From Staphylococcus sp. GSSP0090 (GTDB lineage: Bacteria > Bacillota > Bacilli > Staphylococcales > Staphylococcaceae), in assembly GCF_013391405.1 (NCBI RefSeq), contig NZ_JACBFD010000040.1:26876-90875 (forward strand): 64,000 nucleotides of DNA, read 5' to 3'. Positions 1 to 8,676 of the stretch are shown here, piece by piece (within the stretch, counting starts at the first letter, position 1; each line of letters starts with the position of its first letter). The position numbers and the translations under genes are program-made. The notes beneath the pieces were generated by a model. The model saw only the letters and a program-made list of their open reading frames with translations. It ran no database searches and was not told the origin of the DNA.

Positions 1-69
1 TGTCTTAATACATACAAGATAACATTTGATTTTTAATATCATGTAAAGTTGTCGTAAATATTATATTTT

Positions 70-84
70 TGTTTTCTGAAAAAT
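70..84. promoter_or_regulatory. CodY-like box upstream of capB
   Basis: TGTTTTCTGAAAAAT matches the CodY consensus AATTTTCWGAAAATT at 12 of 15 positions, including the whole TTTTCTGAAAA core. CodY represses many capsule and nitrogen genes in Firmicutes. Similar 12/15 matches occur at 6564-6578 and at a non-promoter place near 49079, so chance matches are expected in DNA this AT-rich. Confidence 0.35.
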
Positions 85-190
85 GTTTCGATTGAGTAAA
101 AATATTTTTGAAAAATAACCAAAAAAATATTTACTTTTAAAAAAACTAAAACATTGTTATGATAGCATTCGTTGATTGAAATCAATATAT

Positions 191-220
191 TTTACATGCA
201 ATGTAAATGTGAATTTACAT
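191..220. promoter_or_regulatory. Overlapping palindromes of three TTTACAT/ATGTAAA half-sites
   Basis: TTTACAT at 191-197, ATGTAAA at 201-207 and TTTACAT at 214-220 form two overlapping inverted repeats (7-3-7 and 7-6-7). The arrangement suggests an operator for a dimeric repressor or activator ahead of the capsule genes. The factor is unknown. Confidence 0.4.
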
Positions 221-408
221 TTAATTAACACTTAATTCAAACAGTTTATATTAAATCAATAACTGCGTGATAGGATGGCTTTATTGAATGGTGAAGCGTG
301 GGAATGGGACAGACATCTATTTTTGTCCTAGACTCTTATAACTCATATGTTTTGCCTTTAAATATATACATAAAATTTAATAGTCTGAAGTGAAAAGAGG
401 GACAAAAT

Positions 409-1566
409 TTGCTACTAATCGTTATTTGTGTAGGTTTGATTCTATGGTTAGGAATTGTTGAGAAAAGACAGCATGCTGACAGATTAGAAAAAATTCCTAT
501 TCGTATCAATATAAATGGTATTAGAGGTAAATCAACTATTACAAGATTGATTTATAGTATTTTACGTGAAGATCAGTATCGTGTTATAGGCAAGACAACA
601 GGTACAGACGCTCGGATGATGTATTGGTTTACACCTAGAGAATATCCAGTTTACAGAAAACCTCAAGGCGCTAACATTGGTGAACAGCGTGACATTATAA
701 AGAAGGTTGTTAAACAAAAGGCAAATGCCCTCGTAAATGAGTGTATGGCAGTAAATCCTGATTACCAGATAACCTTCCAAAAAGAATTGGTAAAGGCCAA
801 CATTGGCGTTATCGTTAATGTTATGGAGGATCACATGGATGTCTTAGGGCCTACGTTAGACGAGGTAGCTGAAGCATTTACAGCGACGATTCCTTATAAA
901 GGTCATCTTATTGTTATGAAAGATGATTACACAGACTTTTTCGCTAAAGTAGCCAAAAGGCGTAAGACGAAATTGATCGTTGTTAATAAGGAAGAAGTAC
1001 CTGAATCATTCTTAAGGAAATTCGGTTACATTGTTTTTCCAGACAATGTTGCAATCGCAATGGGTGTAGCTGAGGCACTTGGCATCAACAGAGAAGTTGC
1101 CTTACAAGGTATGTTGAATGCACCACCAGATGTCGGCGCGGTTGAAGTGAAATACTATAATGCGAATCATTCAACAAATGTTTATGTCAATGCATTTGCA
1201 GCCAATGAACCGCAGTCTACAAAAGCAATTTTAAACAAAGTTGAAACTTATAATTATCCTTACAACAAAATTGTTCTTATATTAAATTGTCGTTCAGACA
1301 GAATTGATAGAACAAGACAGTTCTGTGAAGACTTTATTACAGATGTTGAATTCGATACTTTGATTTGTACAGGAAAGAGTACGCAGATGGTAACGGACGT
1401 AATGAAAGGATTGCCTGATAAAAAATATTTGAACTTTGAAGGCAAGGATATTAAAGAGGTTGAACGCGCAGTTTATGAAGAATCTCAAAATGCCTTGATG
1501 TTCTGTGTAGGTAATATTCACGGACCAGGTAAACAAATAGCAGAGTATATAGAAGGGATCAAATAA
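409..1566 (+). CDS. capB: Poly-gamma-glutamate synthase ligase subunit CapB/PgsB
   Basis: This is the ATP-dependent amide ligase that joins glutamates through their gamma-carboxyl groups to make the poly-gamma-glutamate capsule. The 385-residue protein opens with a hydrophobic anchor (about residues 1-16), followed by a Mur-ligase-type P-loop, NGIRGKSTITRLI, near residues 36-48. The TTG start at 409 follows an AAGAGG ribosome site. The stop is 1 base from capC, and capA, capE and capD follow in the order expected for a cap operon. The enzyme works at the inner membrane face with CapC, and CapA/CapE help export or polymerisation in Bacillus. In S. epidermidis the same polymer protects against host defence and salt. 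Family assignment is very secure; which glutamate isomer is used cannot be read from the sequence. Confidence 0.95.
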   Translation: MLLIVICVGLILWLGIVEKRQHADRLEKIPIRININGIRGKSTITRLIYSILREDQYRVIGKTTGTDARMMYWFTPREYPVYRKPQGANIGEQRDIIKKVVKQKANALVNECMAVNPDYQITFQKELVKANIGVIVNVMEDHMDVLGPTLDEVAEAFTATIPYKGHLIVMKDDYTDFFAKVAKRRKTKLIVVNKEEVPESFLRKFGYIVFPDNVAIAMGVAEALGINREVALQGMLNAPPDVGAVEVKYYNANHSTNVYVNAFAANEPQSTKAILNKVETYNYPYNKIVLILNCRSDRIDRTRQFCEDFITDVEFDTLICTGKSTQMVTDVMKGLPDKKYLNFEGKDIKEVERAVYEESQNALMFCVGNIHGPGKQIAEYIEGIK

Positions 1567-1567
1567 T

Positions 1568-2020
1568 ATGATAGGTTCAGAGTTATATTTTTCATTATTT
1601 GTAGGCATCGTATTAAGTTTAATATTTGCCGAAAAATTTGGTATCAGTCCTGCTGGTTTAGTAGTACCAGGATATTTAGCTTTAATATTTGATCAGCCGA
1701 TCATGTTATTATCCGTACTGATTATTAGTTGTATTACATACTTCATCGTGAACCATGGTATTAGTCGTATCGTGATTCTGTACGGACGTAGAAAATTTGC
1801 CGCGATGATACTAACAGGTATGGTATTGAAATTTGTGTTTGATTTAATTTATCCGCTAAGTCCATTTCAAATGGTAGAGATGTCAGGTATTGGTGTTGTA
1901 ATACCAGGTATCATAGCTAATACGATTCAAAAACAAGGTGTCATTATTACATTGTCAACTTGTATGTTACTCACATGTATTACTTACGTCATCTTATTCT
2001 TTTACAGCTTTATCAACTAG
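1568..2020 (+). CDS. capC: Poly-gamma-glutamate synthase membrane subunit CapC/PgsC
   Basis: This 150-residue integral membrane protein has about four to five hydrophobic segments and little soluble sequence, the usual size and composition of CapC. It forms the membrane part of the CapB-CapC synthase complex. The ATG starts 1 base after the capB stop, so the two are probably translationally coupled. The PGLVVPGYLAL-like stretch near residues 28-40 (here SPAGLVVPGYLALIF) and the VVIPGIIANTI segment near residue 110 are characteristic of the family. Nothing in it looks damaged. Confidence 0.93.
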   Translation: MIGSELYFSLFVGIVLSLIFAEKFGISPAGLVVPGYLALIFDQPIMLLSVLIISCITYFIVNHGISRIVILYGRRKFAAMILTGMVLKFVFDLIYPLSPFQMVEMSGIGVVIPGIIANTIQKQGVIITLSTCMLLTCITYVILFFYSFIN

Positions 2021-2035
2021 TAAGGAGCTTGGATT

Positions 2036-3106
2036 ATGAAGAACTCTAAAAAATTTTCAATGGAAGAACGCATACTAAAGTGGACGAAGCGGCATAAAAA
2101 AAGGAATTCAATATACACCGGTATTATCTTTGTTATAGCGTTGGTACTTTTAGTATTTGCCATGGCTTCACAAAAAATTGAACCAGTAAAAGCAATAGGA
2201 AAAGCCCCCAATGAGATCAGTATGACATACCTAGGAAACATTGAATTAAATAATCATATAAGAAAAAATAATCTTGATGATGCTTTTGCTTCAATTAAAG
2301 ATATTTTAAAAGGAAGTGATTATTCTACTGCGAGTTTAGAAATGACAAAGTTTTCAGATGATAGGAAAACGAACATAGCCAAAAACTTGGAAAATGTATT
2401 GTTCTTGAAAGGACTCAATATAAAAAGTTTAAATGTGATCAATCAAGTCACTGATAATATTACGGCACGTGATTTTATGAAATCAGTAGAAGCTCAAACT
2501 GGATATAATTATCTTACTGGAAATGGTTCAAATCCGATCAATAGTAAGACGGTACAACAAACGATAAAAGGTAAGAAGATTGCTAATGTTTCATTTACGG
2601 ATGTTGAATCAAATTATACGGATACACTGAAAAATACAACATCCGTCAGCTTAGAACCCAATATTTATATACCATTAATTAAAAAACTTAAAGAGAATAA
2701 CGATTTTGTAGTTGTGAATGTTGATTGGGGTATCACCGATGAACGTTCAGTGACGACTAGGCAAAGAGAATACGCACATTCATTATCTGATGCTGGTGCT
2801 GATGTGATTATTGGTCATAACTCGGTTGTTCAAGAAATTGAAAAATATAAAGATACAGATATTTTTTATAGTCTAGGCAATGCAACATCTGAAGATTTCT
2901 TATCAAAAAACAAACAAGGTCTAGCAGTACAACAAACTTGGAATGGTAAACAATCTAAATTTATGGTTACACCAATTAAATCACAGGGTGGTAAAGTGAC
3001 AAAGTCATCACCAAATGTAGTAGAAGAAAGAAAGTTATTGAATAATATAGAAGGTAAAAACTTGAATCTTAAAAAAGAAAACGGAGGCTACGTTTATGAA
3101 CATTAA
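2036..3106 (+). CDS. capA: Poly-gamma-glutamate capsule protein CapA/PgsA
   Basis: The 356-residue protein has a basic N-terminus, one membrane anchor (about residues 28-45) and an extracytoplasmic PGA_cap domain of the calcineurin-like phosphoesterase fold. CapA is needed for transport or elongation of the polymer; its chemistry is not settled. The family often shows a HWG motif and a GHHPH motif; here the matching places read NVDWGIT and VIIGHNS, so likely metal ligands are replaced and a hydrolytic role is doubtful. It is preceded by an AAGGAG site, lies 15 bases after capC, and its last 11 bases overlap capE. Confidence 0.9.
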   Translation: MKNSKKFSMEERILKWTKRHKKRNSIYTGIIFVIALVLLVFAMASQKIEPVKAIGKAPNEISMTYLGNIELNNHIRKNNLDDAFASIKDILKGSDYSTASLEMTKFSDDRKTNIAKNLENVLFLKGLNIKSLNVINQVTDNITARDFMKSVEAQTGYNYLTGNGSNPINSKTVQQTIKGKKIANVSFTDVESNYTDTLKNTTSVSLEPNIYIPLIKKLKENNDFVVVNVDWGITDERSVTTRQREYAHSLSDAGADVIIGHNSVVQEIEKYKDTDIFYSLGNATSEDFLSKNKQGLAVQQTWNGKQSKFMVTPIKSQGGKVTKSSPNVVEERKLLNNIEGKNLNLKKENGGYVYEH

Positions 3107-3254
3107 ACAACATTGGGTAAGTATTACAATCATTTCAATTGTATTAGTAATTTTTCTTTTAATTGTGTTTGCTAGAGCAAATGAAGGTCTTGATCAATAT
3201 GAAAAAAATGAGCTGGAGACTTCTCACCACCAATATTTGTCTAAAGGAGCTTAA
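3096..3254 (+). CDS. capE: Small membrane capsule protein CapE/PgsE
   Basis: A 52-residue protein starting at ATG 3096 (MNIKQHWVSITIISIV) inside the capA end, with ribosome site ACGGAGG at 3081-3087 placed within capA. It has a single membrane segment (about residues 8-27) and a polar tail ending QYLSKGA. Bacillus anthracis CapE/B. subtilis PgsE are similarly tiny single-span proteins needed for full polymer production. The stop is 2 bases before the capD ATG, so translation is likely coupled on both sides. The name rests on size, topology and position because such short proteins have little detectable similarity. Confidence 0.8.
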   Translation: MNIKQHWVSITIISIVLVIFLLIVFARANEGLDQYEKNELETSHHQYLSKGA

Positions 3255-3256
3255 GT

Positions 3257-4849
3257 ATGAGTATTTACAATAAGAAATCGCTCATCGTAATATTACTCCT
3301 AACAATCATTATTTCATTTTTCTTTTTTATGATTACGAAAAAAGATAATTATGATAAAGATGATTTATATGAGAATAAAATCGCTGATCATAGTCAAGAT
3401 AAATCAGACAAAAATTACGGTGTCGCTTCAAACAACCCAATTGCTACGCGCGTTGGTGAAAAAATCTTAAAAGATGGTGGTAACGCCGTAGACGCATCCA
3501 TGGGCGTTTCTTATGCTTTAGCTGTAACTGAACCACATTCATCTGGTTTAGGTGGCGGTGGTGCTATGCTATCTTATGATGGTCAAGAGAATGTAGCACC
3601 TAAACAATGGCAATATAAAGATATTTCGTCATTTGATTTTAAACAAAAGGATGAAATCGGTACGCCTGGTTTTGTTCGAGGATTACATGATGCACATAAA
3701 GAAGCAGGGAAAATGGATGAAAAGAAAATCCTGAATTACGTTATTCCTTTAGCTGAAGATGGTTTTGAAGTAGATTCAGAACTCGAACGAAGTCTCAAAT
3801 TATACGGTTCAGACATCGATAGAAATTCACCTTTCTTTGATGGCAAACAAACGAAAAGAGAAGGCGATGTTGTTAAACAACCAGCTTTAGCTTCTACAAT
3901 CAAAGGCATTAGAGACAATGGGCCTGATTATTTCTATGATAAGATTGGTAAAAGCGTTTCTAAACAATTAGATGATGAAATTAATGAAAAAGATTTTGAA
4001 AGTTATAAAACAGAGAAGAAAGAACCTGTAGGTACAGATTACTTAAATAATAAAGTTTACTCTGCGTCTAACCCACTTGGTGGTACGTTAATGCTTCAAG
4101 GTTTGGAAATTGATGAAGCTACGGATAACCAAGCGGCACCAGATAATCGTCTAGATTACATAACAGGTATTTTAAAATCTAGAGCACTGATGTATAGAAA
4201 TAGAGATATCATTAACGGGCAAGATGAAGATTATGACGAGTATTTATCTCAAGATTACTTGCTCGGTAGATTAAACGAGGTTAACTTTAACAGTAACTTT
4301 AATACGAACAATGTTGATAATACGAGTACAACGCACTTTGTGGTCATAGATAAAGATGGGAAATTAACAAGTACAACCAATACACTAGCGAGTTTCTTTG
4401 GTTCTGGTAAATTTATGAAAGAGGGATTCTATATGAATAACTCATTAAATAACTTCTCTTCAAATCCCGCTAGCCCTAACTATGGTGGTAAACACAAAGA
4501 ACCAAGATCATTCACTGCACCAAGTATTGTTGTAGGTCCTGATTATTATATGGGCATAGGCACACCTGGTGGTAATAAAATTCCAACAACGCTGAATGAA
4601 GTACTTGTAGATTATTTAAGAGGCGATGGTACGCTTCAAAAGTCAATCGATAAACCACGTTTTTACAATGATGGTGGGAAAATATTCTATGAAAATGCAA
4701 CCAGTAAACAAGATGTAGATATATTCAAGAGTTTAGGATTCGAAATTGAAGAAAAACGCAATGATCCAAACTTTGGTAGTGTCCAAGCTGCACTTTACAA
4801 TAAAAATGATAAAACAGTAGAAATAGGACAAGATGTTGGTAATAGATAA
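3257..4849 (+). CDS. capD: Gamma-glutamyltransferase CapD, poly-gamma-glutamate cleaving/anchoring enzyme
   Basis: A 530-residue gamma-glutamyltransferase family enzyme with an uncleaved N-terminal membrane anchor (about residues 8-26). The family self-cleaves before a threonine that becomes the nucleophile; here the site is NTSTTHFVVID near residue 358, giving the usual large and small subunits. The downstream PSIVVGPDYYMGIGTPGG stretch is the conserved small-subunit substrate-binding region. In B. anthracis CapD cuts the capsule and links it to peptidoglycan; in staphylococci it is proposed to attach or trim the polymer. It follows capE by 2 bases and ends the operon before a strong hairpin. 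Confidence 0.92.
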   Translation: MSIYNKKSLIVILLLTIIISFFFFMITKKDNYDKDDLYENKIADHSQDKSDKNYGVASNNPIATRVGEKILKDGGNAVDASMGVSYALAVTEPHSSGLGGGGAMLSYDGQENVAPKQWQYKDISSFDFKQKDEIGTPGFVRGLHDAHKEAGKMDEKKILNYVIPLAEDGFEVDSELERSLKLYGSDIDRNSPFFDGKQTKREGDVVKQPALASTIKGIRDNGPDYFYDKIGKSVSKQLDDEINEKDFESYKTEKKEPVGTDYLNNKVYSASNPLGGTLMLQGLEIDEATDNQAAPDNRLDYITGILKSRALMYRNRDIINGQDEDYDEYLSQDYLLGRLNEVNFNSNFNTNNVDNTSTTHFVVIDKDGKLTSTTNTLASFFGSGKFMKEGFYMNNSLNNFSSNPASPNYGGKHKEPRSFTAPSIVVGPDYYMGIGTPGGNKIPTTLNEVLVDYLRGDGTLQKSIDKPRFYNDGGKIFYENATSKQDVDIFKSLGFEIEEKRNDPNFGSVQAALYNKNDKTVEIGQDVGNR

Positions 4850-4897
4850 TTCGCACATCGTCATACAAAGGGGTATGCATTATAATAAATAACTAAA

Positions 4898-4936
4898 AAA
4901 CAAGTCTGGGACATATATTAGTGTCCCAGACTTGTT
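4898..4936. terminator. Hairpin terminator between capD and the aminotransferase
   Basis: Perfect stem of AAACAAGTCTGGGACA with its complement around a short A/T loop, flanked by A and T runs so it can serve both converging genes. The GTCTGGGACA core is typical of staphylococcal intergenic hairpins. Confidence 0.85.
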
Positions 4937-5022
4937 TCTCAATTGAGCAGGTTATATAAAGTCTAATGTCCAAATGTTACTTAAACGCATCAACATTGAC
5001 AATGCCTATGTCGATGAGATGG

Positions 5023-6360
5023 TTACCAACCTTGACCTGCAGTATCATAGTTAGCTAATTTACCGGACTCAAAATCTGATATCGCAGCTTCTAAAACGTT
5101 TAGCGCAGTATCCAGCTGTTCATAGGTGATTACAAGTGGGGGTTGAAAGCGTAGTACGTTGCCTGCCACTGCAATAATGACAACACCGTTATCAAAGCAA
5201 CGATTACAAATTTTTAGTGCAGCTTCTGAAGCGCGTGTTTTATTAATTTTATCGGAAACGATATCAATACCAATGGATAAACCTTTTCCTCTGACGTCAC
5301 CAACAATGTTGAATTGCTCTGTCCATGCATCGATACGTTTGCGCACATAGTTACCTTTATCTGTACTTGCTTGTAATAAATTTTGATCTTCAATCATGGC
5401 AATGGTTGCTAATGCTGCTTCACAACTTACTGGATTAGCTCCTGTGGTAAAGAGATGCGCAGGTGCTTCTAAATAATCCATGATTTCTGAACGTCCTACG
5501 ATGGCTGACATAGGTAAACCACCTGCCAATGATTTACCGAATGTAATTAAATCAGGTTCGATATGATAATGTGATACAGAACTCCAGCTACCAGTGCGCC
5601 CTAATCCTTGTTGAATATCATCAACAGCAAGCAAGATACCATGTGCTTTACACAAGTCTTGTAAAGCTTCAAAGTAACCGTCTACGGGTTCAAGTAAACC
5701 ACCATCACCTTGTATTGTCTCGATCATGATACATGCAACTTCATCTGCTGGCACATACTTTTCAAACATTTCTTTAAGTGGCGCTAAGTATTCGGCAACG
5801 GTATTAGGTTGATTACTACCAAACATGCCACGGTAATTGTCTGGAAATGGAATATGATAAAAACCAGGCAACATTGGGCCATAATGTTTACGCATATTTA
5901 AACTAATCGCAGACATTGAAAGTGAGCCATAGGTTGAACCATGATATGCATTTACAAAGCTAATGATATAAGGTCGGCCAGTATAAGCACGTGCTAGCTT
6001 GATAATACCGTCATTAGCATCTGAGCCAGATAGACCAAATAGTACTCGTTTTTCATATTGACCTGGTGAAATTTCACATAATTTTTTTGCTAATTTAACT
6101 AAGGGTTCATGATACATGTAAGCAGGGGTATAGTGAATGAATTGGTCTACTTGCGCTTTGATTGCTTCAGTGACTTGTTCAGGTGCATGTCCAACATTCT
6201 GCGAACTTGCACTTGATAATAGATCAATATAGGTATTGCCTTCGACGTCAACGAGTGTTGCACCATATCCATGAGAAATTGCCAAAGGATAATATTTGAT
6301 GCGTCCTGGTTTTGCGAAGTATTGACTGTCCTCATTTATAAGTTGCTCTGATTTGTTCAT
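5023..6360 (-). CDS. Class III PLP-dependent aminotransferase
   Basis: A 445-residue fold-type I aminotransferase of the class III group that includes 4-aminobutyrate, ornithine and diaminobutyrate transaminases. The PLP lysine lies in DLITFGKSLAGGLPMSA (about residue 277), and the cofactor-ring aspartate in AVDDIQQGLGRTG. The N-terminal half has the GSDANDGIIKLAR and NAYHGSTYGSLS stretches that bind the cofactor phosphate. The ATG is preceded by GGGAGG. It stands alone, between the capsule and teichoic acid genes, and a CodY-like sequence lies about 205 bases upstream, which would suit a nitrogen-metabolism gene. The amino donor cannot be deduced. Confidence 0.85.
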   Translation of the reverse strand: MNKSEQLINEDSQYFAKPGRIKYYPLAISHGYGATLVDVEGNTYIDLLSSASSQNVGHAPEQVTEAIKAQVDQFIHYTPAYMYHEPLVKLAKKLCEISPGQYEKRVLFGLSGSDANDGIIKLARAYTGRPYIISFVNAYHGSTYGSLSMSAISLNMRKHYGPMLPGFYHIPFPDNYRGMFGSNQPNTVAEYLAPLKEMFEKYVPADEVACIMIETIQGDGGLLEPVDGYFEALQDLCKAHGILLAVDDIQQGLGRTGSWSSVSHYHIEPDLITFGKSLAGGLPMSAIVGRSEIMDYLEAPAHLFTTGANPVSCEAALATIAMIEDQNLLQASTDKGNYVRKRIDAWTEQFNIVGDVRGKGLSIGIDIVSDKINKTRASEAALKICNRCFDNGVVIIAVAGNVLRFQPPLVITYEQLDTALNVLEAAISDFESGKLANYDTAGQGW

Positions 6361-6864
6361 AACTTGTGCCTCCCAATGATTGAAAATAATATATTGCGAA
6401 TGTTGGATACAGATTTGGATTGAAAATAATGATTGGCACTTTATTTATTACGAGTGCATTTTTAAGTGTGAATGATTACTTATTGCCATAGCGCATGCGT
6501 TATGACGTCTCCTAAATAATCGTTGATACGTATGAATATACTAAGAAAATTTAGAATTGTAAATATATTCTGAAAAATTAAAATTGAATAACGCACATTA
6601 TGTGTAATTTGACACAAATATCCTGTTAATGGGAGAGATTGTAAAGTCTTGTTAAAAAAATAGTATCGATTTGGGCACAGTCGAACACTGTGAACATGTA
6701 ATCAGTAGAAAAAGTAAGTGATAATTGGTAATATTGTTCTTATAATATAATATTTTTATCTATAACAAAAATCAGAGTATATATATGGCGTTAATTAAAC
6801 ATAAAAATAAATCGTGAAAATATTTGAAAACAATACAATTTAGCATTTTAATGGAGGAATGTAT
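6361..6864. other. Divergent promoter region between the aminotransferase gene and tarI
   Basis: About 500 bases without a gene. It contains a CodY-like match TATATTCTGAAAAAT at 6564-6578 (12 of 15 positions), an inverted repeat TGTGT-6-ACACA at 6601-6616, a second inverted repeat CACAGT-5-ACTGTG at 6676-6692, and a -10-like TATAAT at 6741-6746 facing tarI without a convincing -35. Its length suggests complex control of tarI transcription. Confidence 0.45.
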
Positions 6865-7581
6865 ATGATTTATGCGGGAATACTAGCGGGTGGCATCGGC
6901 TCAAGAATGGGTAATGTGCCCTTACCAAAACAATTTTTAGATTTAGATGGGAAACCTATCTTAGTACATACAGTTGAGAAGTTTTTATTAACAAGTGAAT
7001 TCGATAAGATATTTATCGCTACACCTCAAAAATGGATTTCTCACACTAAAGATACACTACGTAAGCATCATATAACTGATGACAGAATCGAAGTAGTTCA
7101 AGGTGGTTCAGATCGAAATGAAACCATTATGAATATTATAAGTGCAGCAGAAAAAGAAAATGGTATTTCTGATGAGGATGTTATTATTACGCATGATGCG
7201 GTACGACCATTTTTAACGCGTAGAATCATTAAAGAAAACATTGAAAGTGTTCTAAAATATGGTGCAGTAGATACTGTGATTACTGCGACGGATACGATTA
7301 TCACATCTGCAGATGGGGATTCTATTCAATCGATACCTGTAAGAAGTGAGATGTATCAAGGACAAACACCTCAATCTTTCAACGTAAATTTATTGAGAAA
7401 CAGCTACAATGATTTGTCTGATGCGGATAAACAAATCATGACAGATGCATGTAAGATTCTAGTCGTAGCAGATAAACAAGTGAAATTGGTAATGGGAGAA
7501 TTATATAACATTAAAATAACGACACCTTATGATCTTAAAGTGGCAAACTCAATCATAAAAGGTGGGATGTTGAGTGATTAA
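6865..7581 (+). CDS. tarI: Ribitol-5-phosphate cytidylyltransferase TarI
   Basis: TarI makes CDP-ribitol from CTP and ribitol 5-phosphate for wall teichoic acid. The 238-residue protein has the IspD/TarI nucleotidyltransferase start AGGIGSRMG with PLPKQFL just after, the middle GGSDRNETI and THDAVRPF motifs, and the QGQTPQSF stretch. I chose ATG 6865, 7 bases after GGAGG, rather than an ATG 6 bases earlier that is too close; this gives the same length as S. aureus TarI. Its end overlaps tarJ by 8 bases. TarI and TarJ act as a pair because the TarJ product is unstable or unfavourable until TarI consumes it. Confidence 0.93.
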   Translation: MIYAGILAGGIGSRMGNVPLPKQFLDLDGKPILVHTVEKFLLTSEFDKIFIATPQKWISHTKDTLRKHHITDDRIEVVQGGSDRNETIMNIISAAEKENGISDEDVIITHDAVRPFLTRRIIKENIESVLKYGAVDTVITATDTIITSADGDSIQSIPVRSEMYQGQTPQSFNVNLLRNSYNDLSDADKQIMTDACKILVVADKQVKLVMGELYNIKITTPYDLKVANSIIKGGMLSD

Positions 7582-8602
7582 TCAAGTTTATCAACTCGTT
7601 GCGCCGAGACAATTTGAAGTAACATATAATAACGAAGATATTAAAAGTAACAAAGTTATCGTGAGACCGCTATATTTATCTATATGTGCTGCTGATCAAA
7701 GATATTATACAGGTAGTAGAAATGAAAAAGTTTTGAAAAAGAAATTACCTATGTCACTAATTCACGAAGGCGTAGGAGAAGTGGTTTATGACAGTAAAGG
7801 TGAATATAAAATTGGTACAAGGGTCATCATGGTTCCTAATACACCAGTGGAAAAAGATGATGTCATTGCAGAAAATTATTTACCGAGTAGTAAATTTAGA
7901 TCTAGTGGCTTCGATGGTTTTATGCAAGATTATGTATTTATGGATCATGATCGTGTCGTTGAAATAGATGACAGTATTGAAGATTTAAGTACAATTGCTT
8001 ATTCAGAGTTAGTTAGTGTCAGTTGGCACGCATTACAGAGATTTGAACGTAAATCCATTGCCAATAAAAATAGTTTTGGTGTATGGGGAGATGGTAACTT
8101 AGGATATATAACAGCGATTTTATTAAGTAAGCTGTATCCTGAAGCTAAGATATATGTTTTTGGTAAAACAGATTATAAATTAAGTCATTTTTCGTTTGTG
8201 GAACAGATTCATCATATCGACGAAGTACCTGAAGATGTAACGATTGATCATGCCTTTGAGTGTGTAGGCGGAAAAGGTAGCCAATCTGCAGTGAATCAAA
8301 TTATTGATTTGGTATCACCTGAAGGAACGATTAGCCTACTAGGTGTGAGTGAATATCCAATTGAAGTTAATACACGCCTAGTACTTGAAAAAGGACTCAC
8401 GATGTTTGGTAGTAGTCGAAGTGGTGCACAAGATTTTAGAGAAATTGCCGAATTTTATAAAAATAATCCAGATGTTGTAGAAAAGCTCGCACTTCTTAAA
8501 GGAAATGAGTTTGATGTTAAAACGATTAACGATGCTGTCAATGCCTTTGAAACCGATTTATCGACATCATGGGGTAAAACAGTTATTAAATGGACAATGT
8601 AA
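7574..8602 (+). CDS. tarJ: Ribulose-5-phosphate reductase TarJ
   Basis: TarJ is the NADPH-dependent enzyme that reduces D-ribulose 5-phosphate to ribitol 5-phosphate. The 342-residue medium-chain dehydrogenase shows [11 protein letters not shown] with the zinc-ligand cysteine near residue 37, [10 protein letters not shown] with the following His-Glu pair, and a Rossmann turn in [15 protein letters not shown]. The structural-zinc cysteine cluster of ordinary alcohol dehydrogenases is missing, as in other TarJ proteins. Translation starts at GTG 7574 inside the end of tarI, which implies coupling. Length equals that of known staphylococcal TarJ within a residue. Confidence 0.93.
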   Translation: MINQVYQLVAPRQFEVTYNNEDIKSNKVIVRPLYLSICAADQRYYTGSRNEKVLKKKLPMSLIHEGVGEVVYDSKGEYKIGTRVIMVPNTPVEKDDVIAENYLPSSKFRSSGFDGFMQDYVFMDHDRVVEIDDSIEDLSTIAYSELVSVSWHALQRFERKSIANKNSFGVWGDGNLGYITAILLSKLYPEAKIYVFGKTDYKLSHFSFVEQIHHIDEVPEDVTIDHAFECVGGKGSQSAVNQIIDLVSPEGTISLLGVSEYPIEVNTRLVLEKGLTMFGSSRSGAQDFREIAEFYKNNPDVVEKLALLKGNEFDVKTINDAVNAFETDLSTSWGKTVIKWTM

Positions 8603-8676
8603 ATTTGTAAGCTTTTTAGCCTTTTAATTAGTAATAAAAAAGCTTTCAACTTAGATGAAGAGAGGATTTTTTAAAA

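Larger units (their letters stand above)
1..408. other. Non-coding region upstream of the capsule operon
   Basis: This AT-rich 408-base stretch has no credible gene. It holds a CodY-like sequence at 70-84, a cluster of three ATGTAAA/TTTACAT half-sites at 191-220, an extended -10-like TGT-TATGAT at 155-163 with no good -35, and a short inverted repeat (GGACA 307-311 with TGTCC 324-328) in a GGAATGGGACAGA context like a common staphylococcal intergenic repeat. If the promoter is near 158, the capB mRNA has a leader of about 240 bases. The role of each element is inference. Confidence 0.5.

Noticed and set aside
562..834. 90-codon open frame antisense to capB
   Set aside because: Shadow of the real gene; composition is unlike a normal protein and there is no ribosome site.
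8612..8645. Inverted repeat AAGCTTTTT/AAAAAGCTT between tarJ and tarL as a terminator
   Set aside because: The stem is almost all A-T with a long loop and would interrupt an expected operon; probably weak or without effect.
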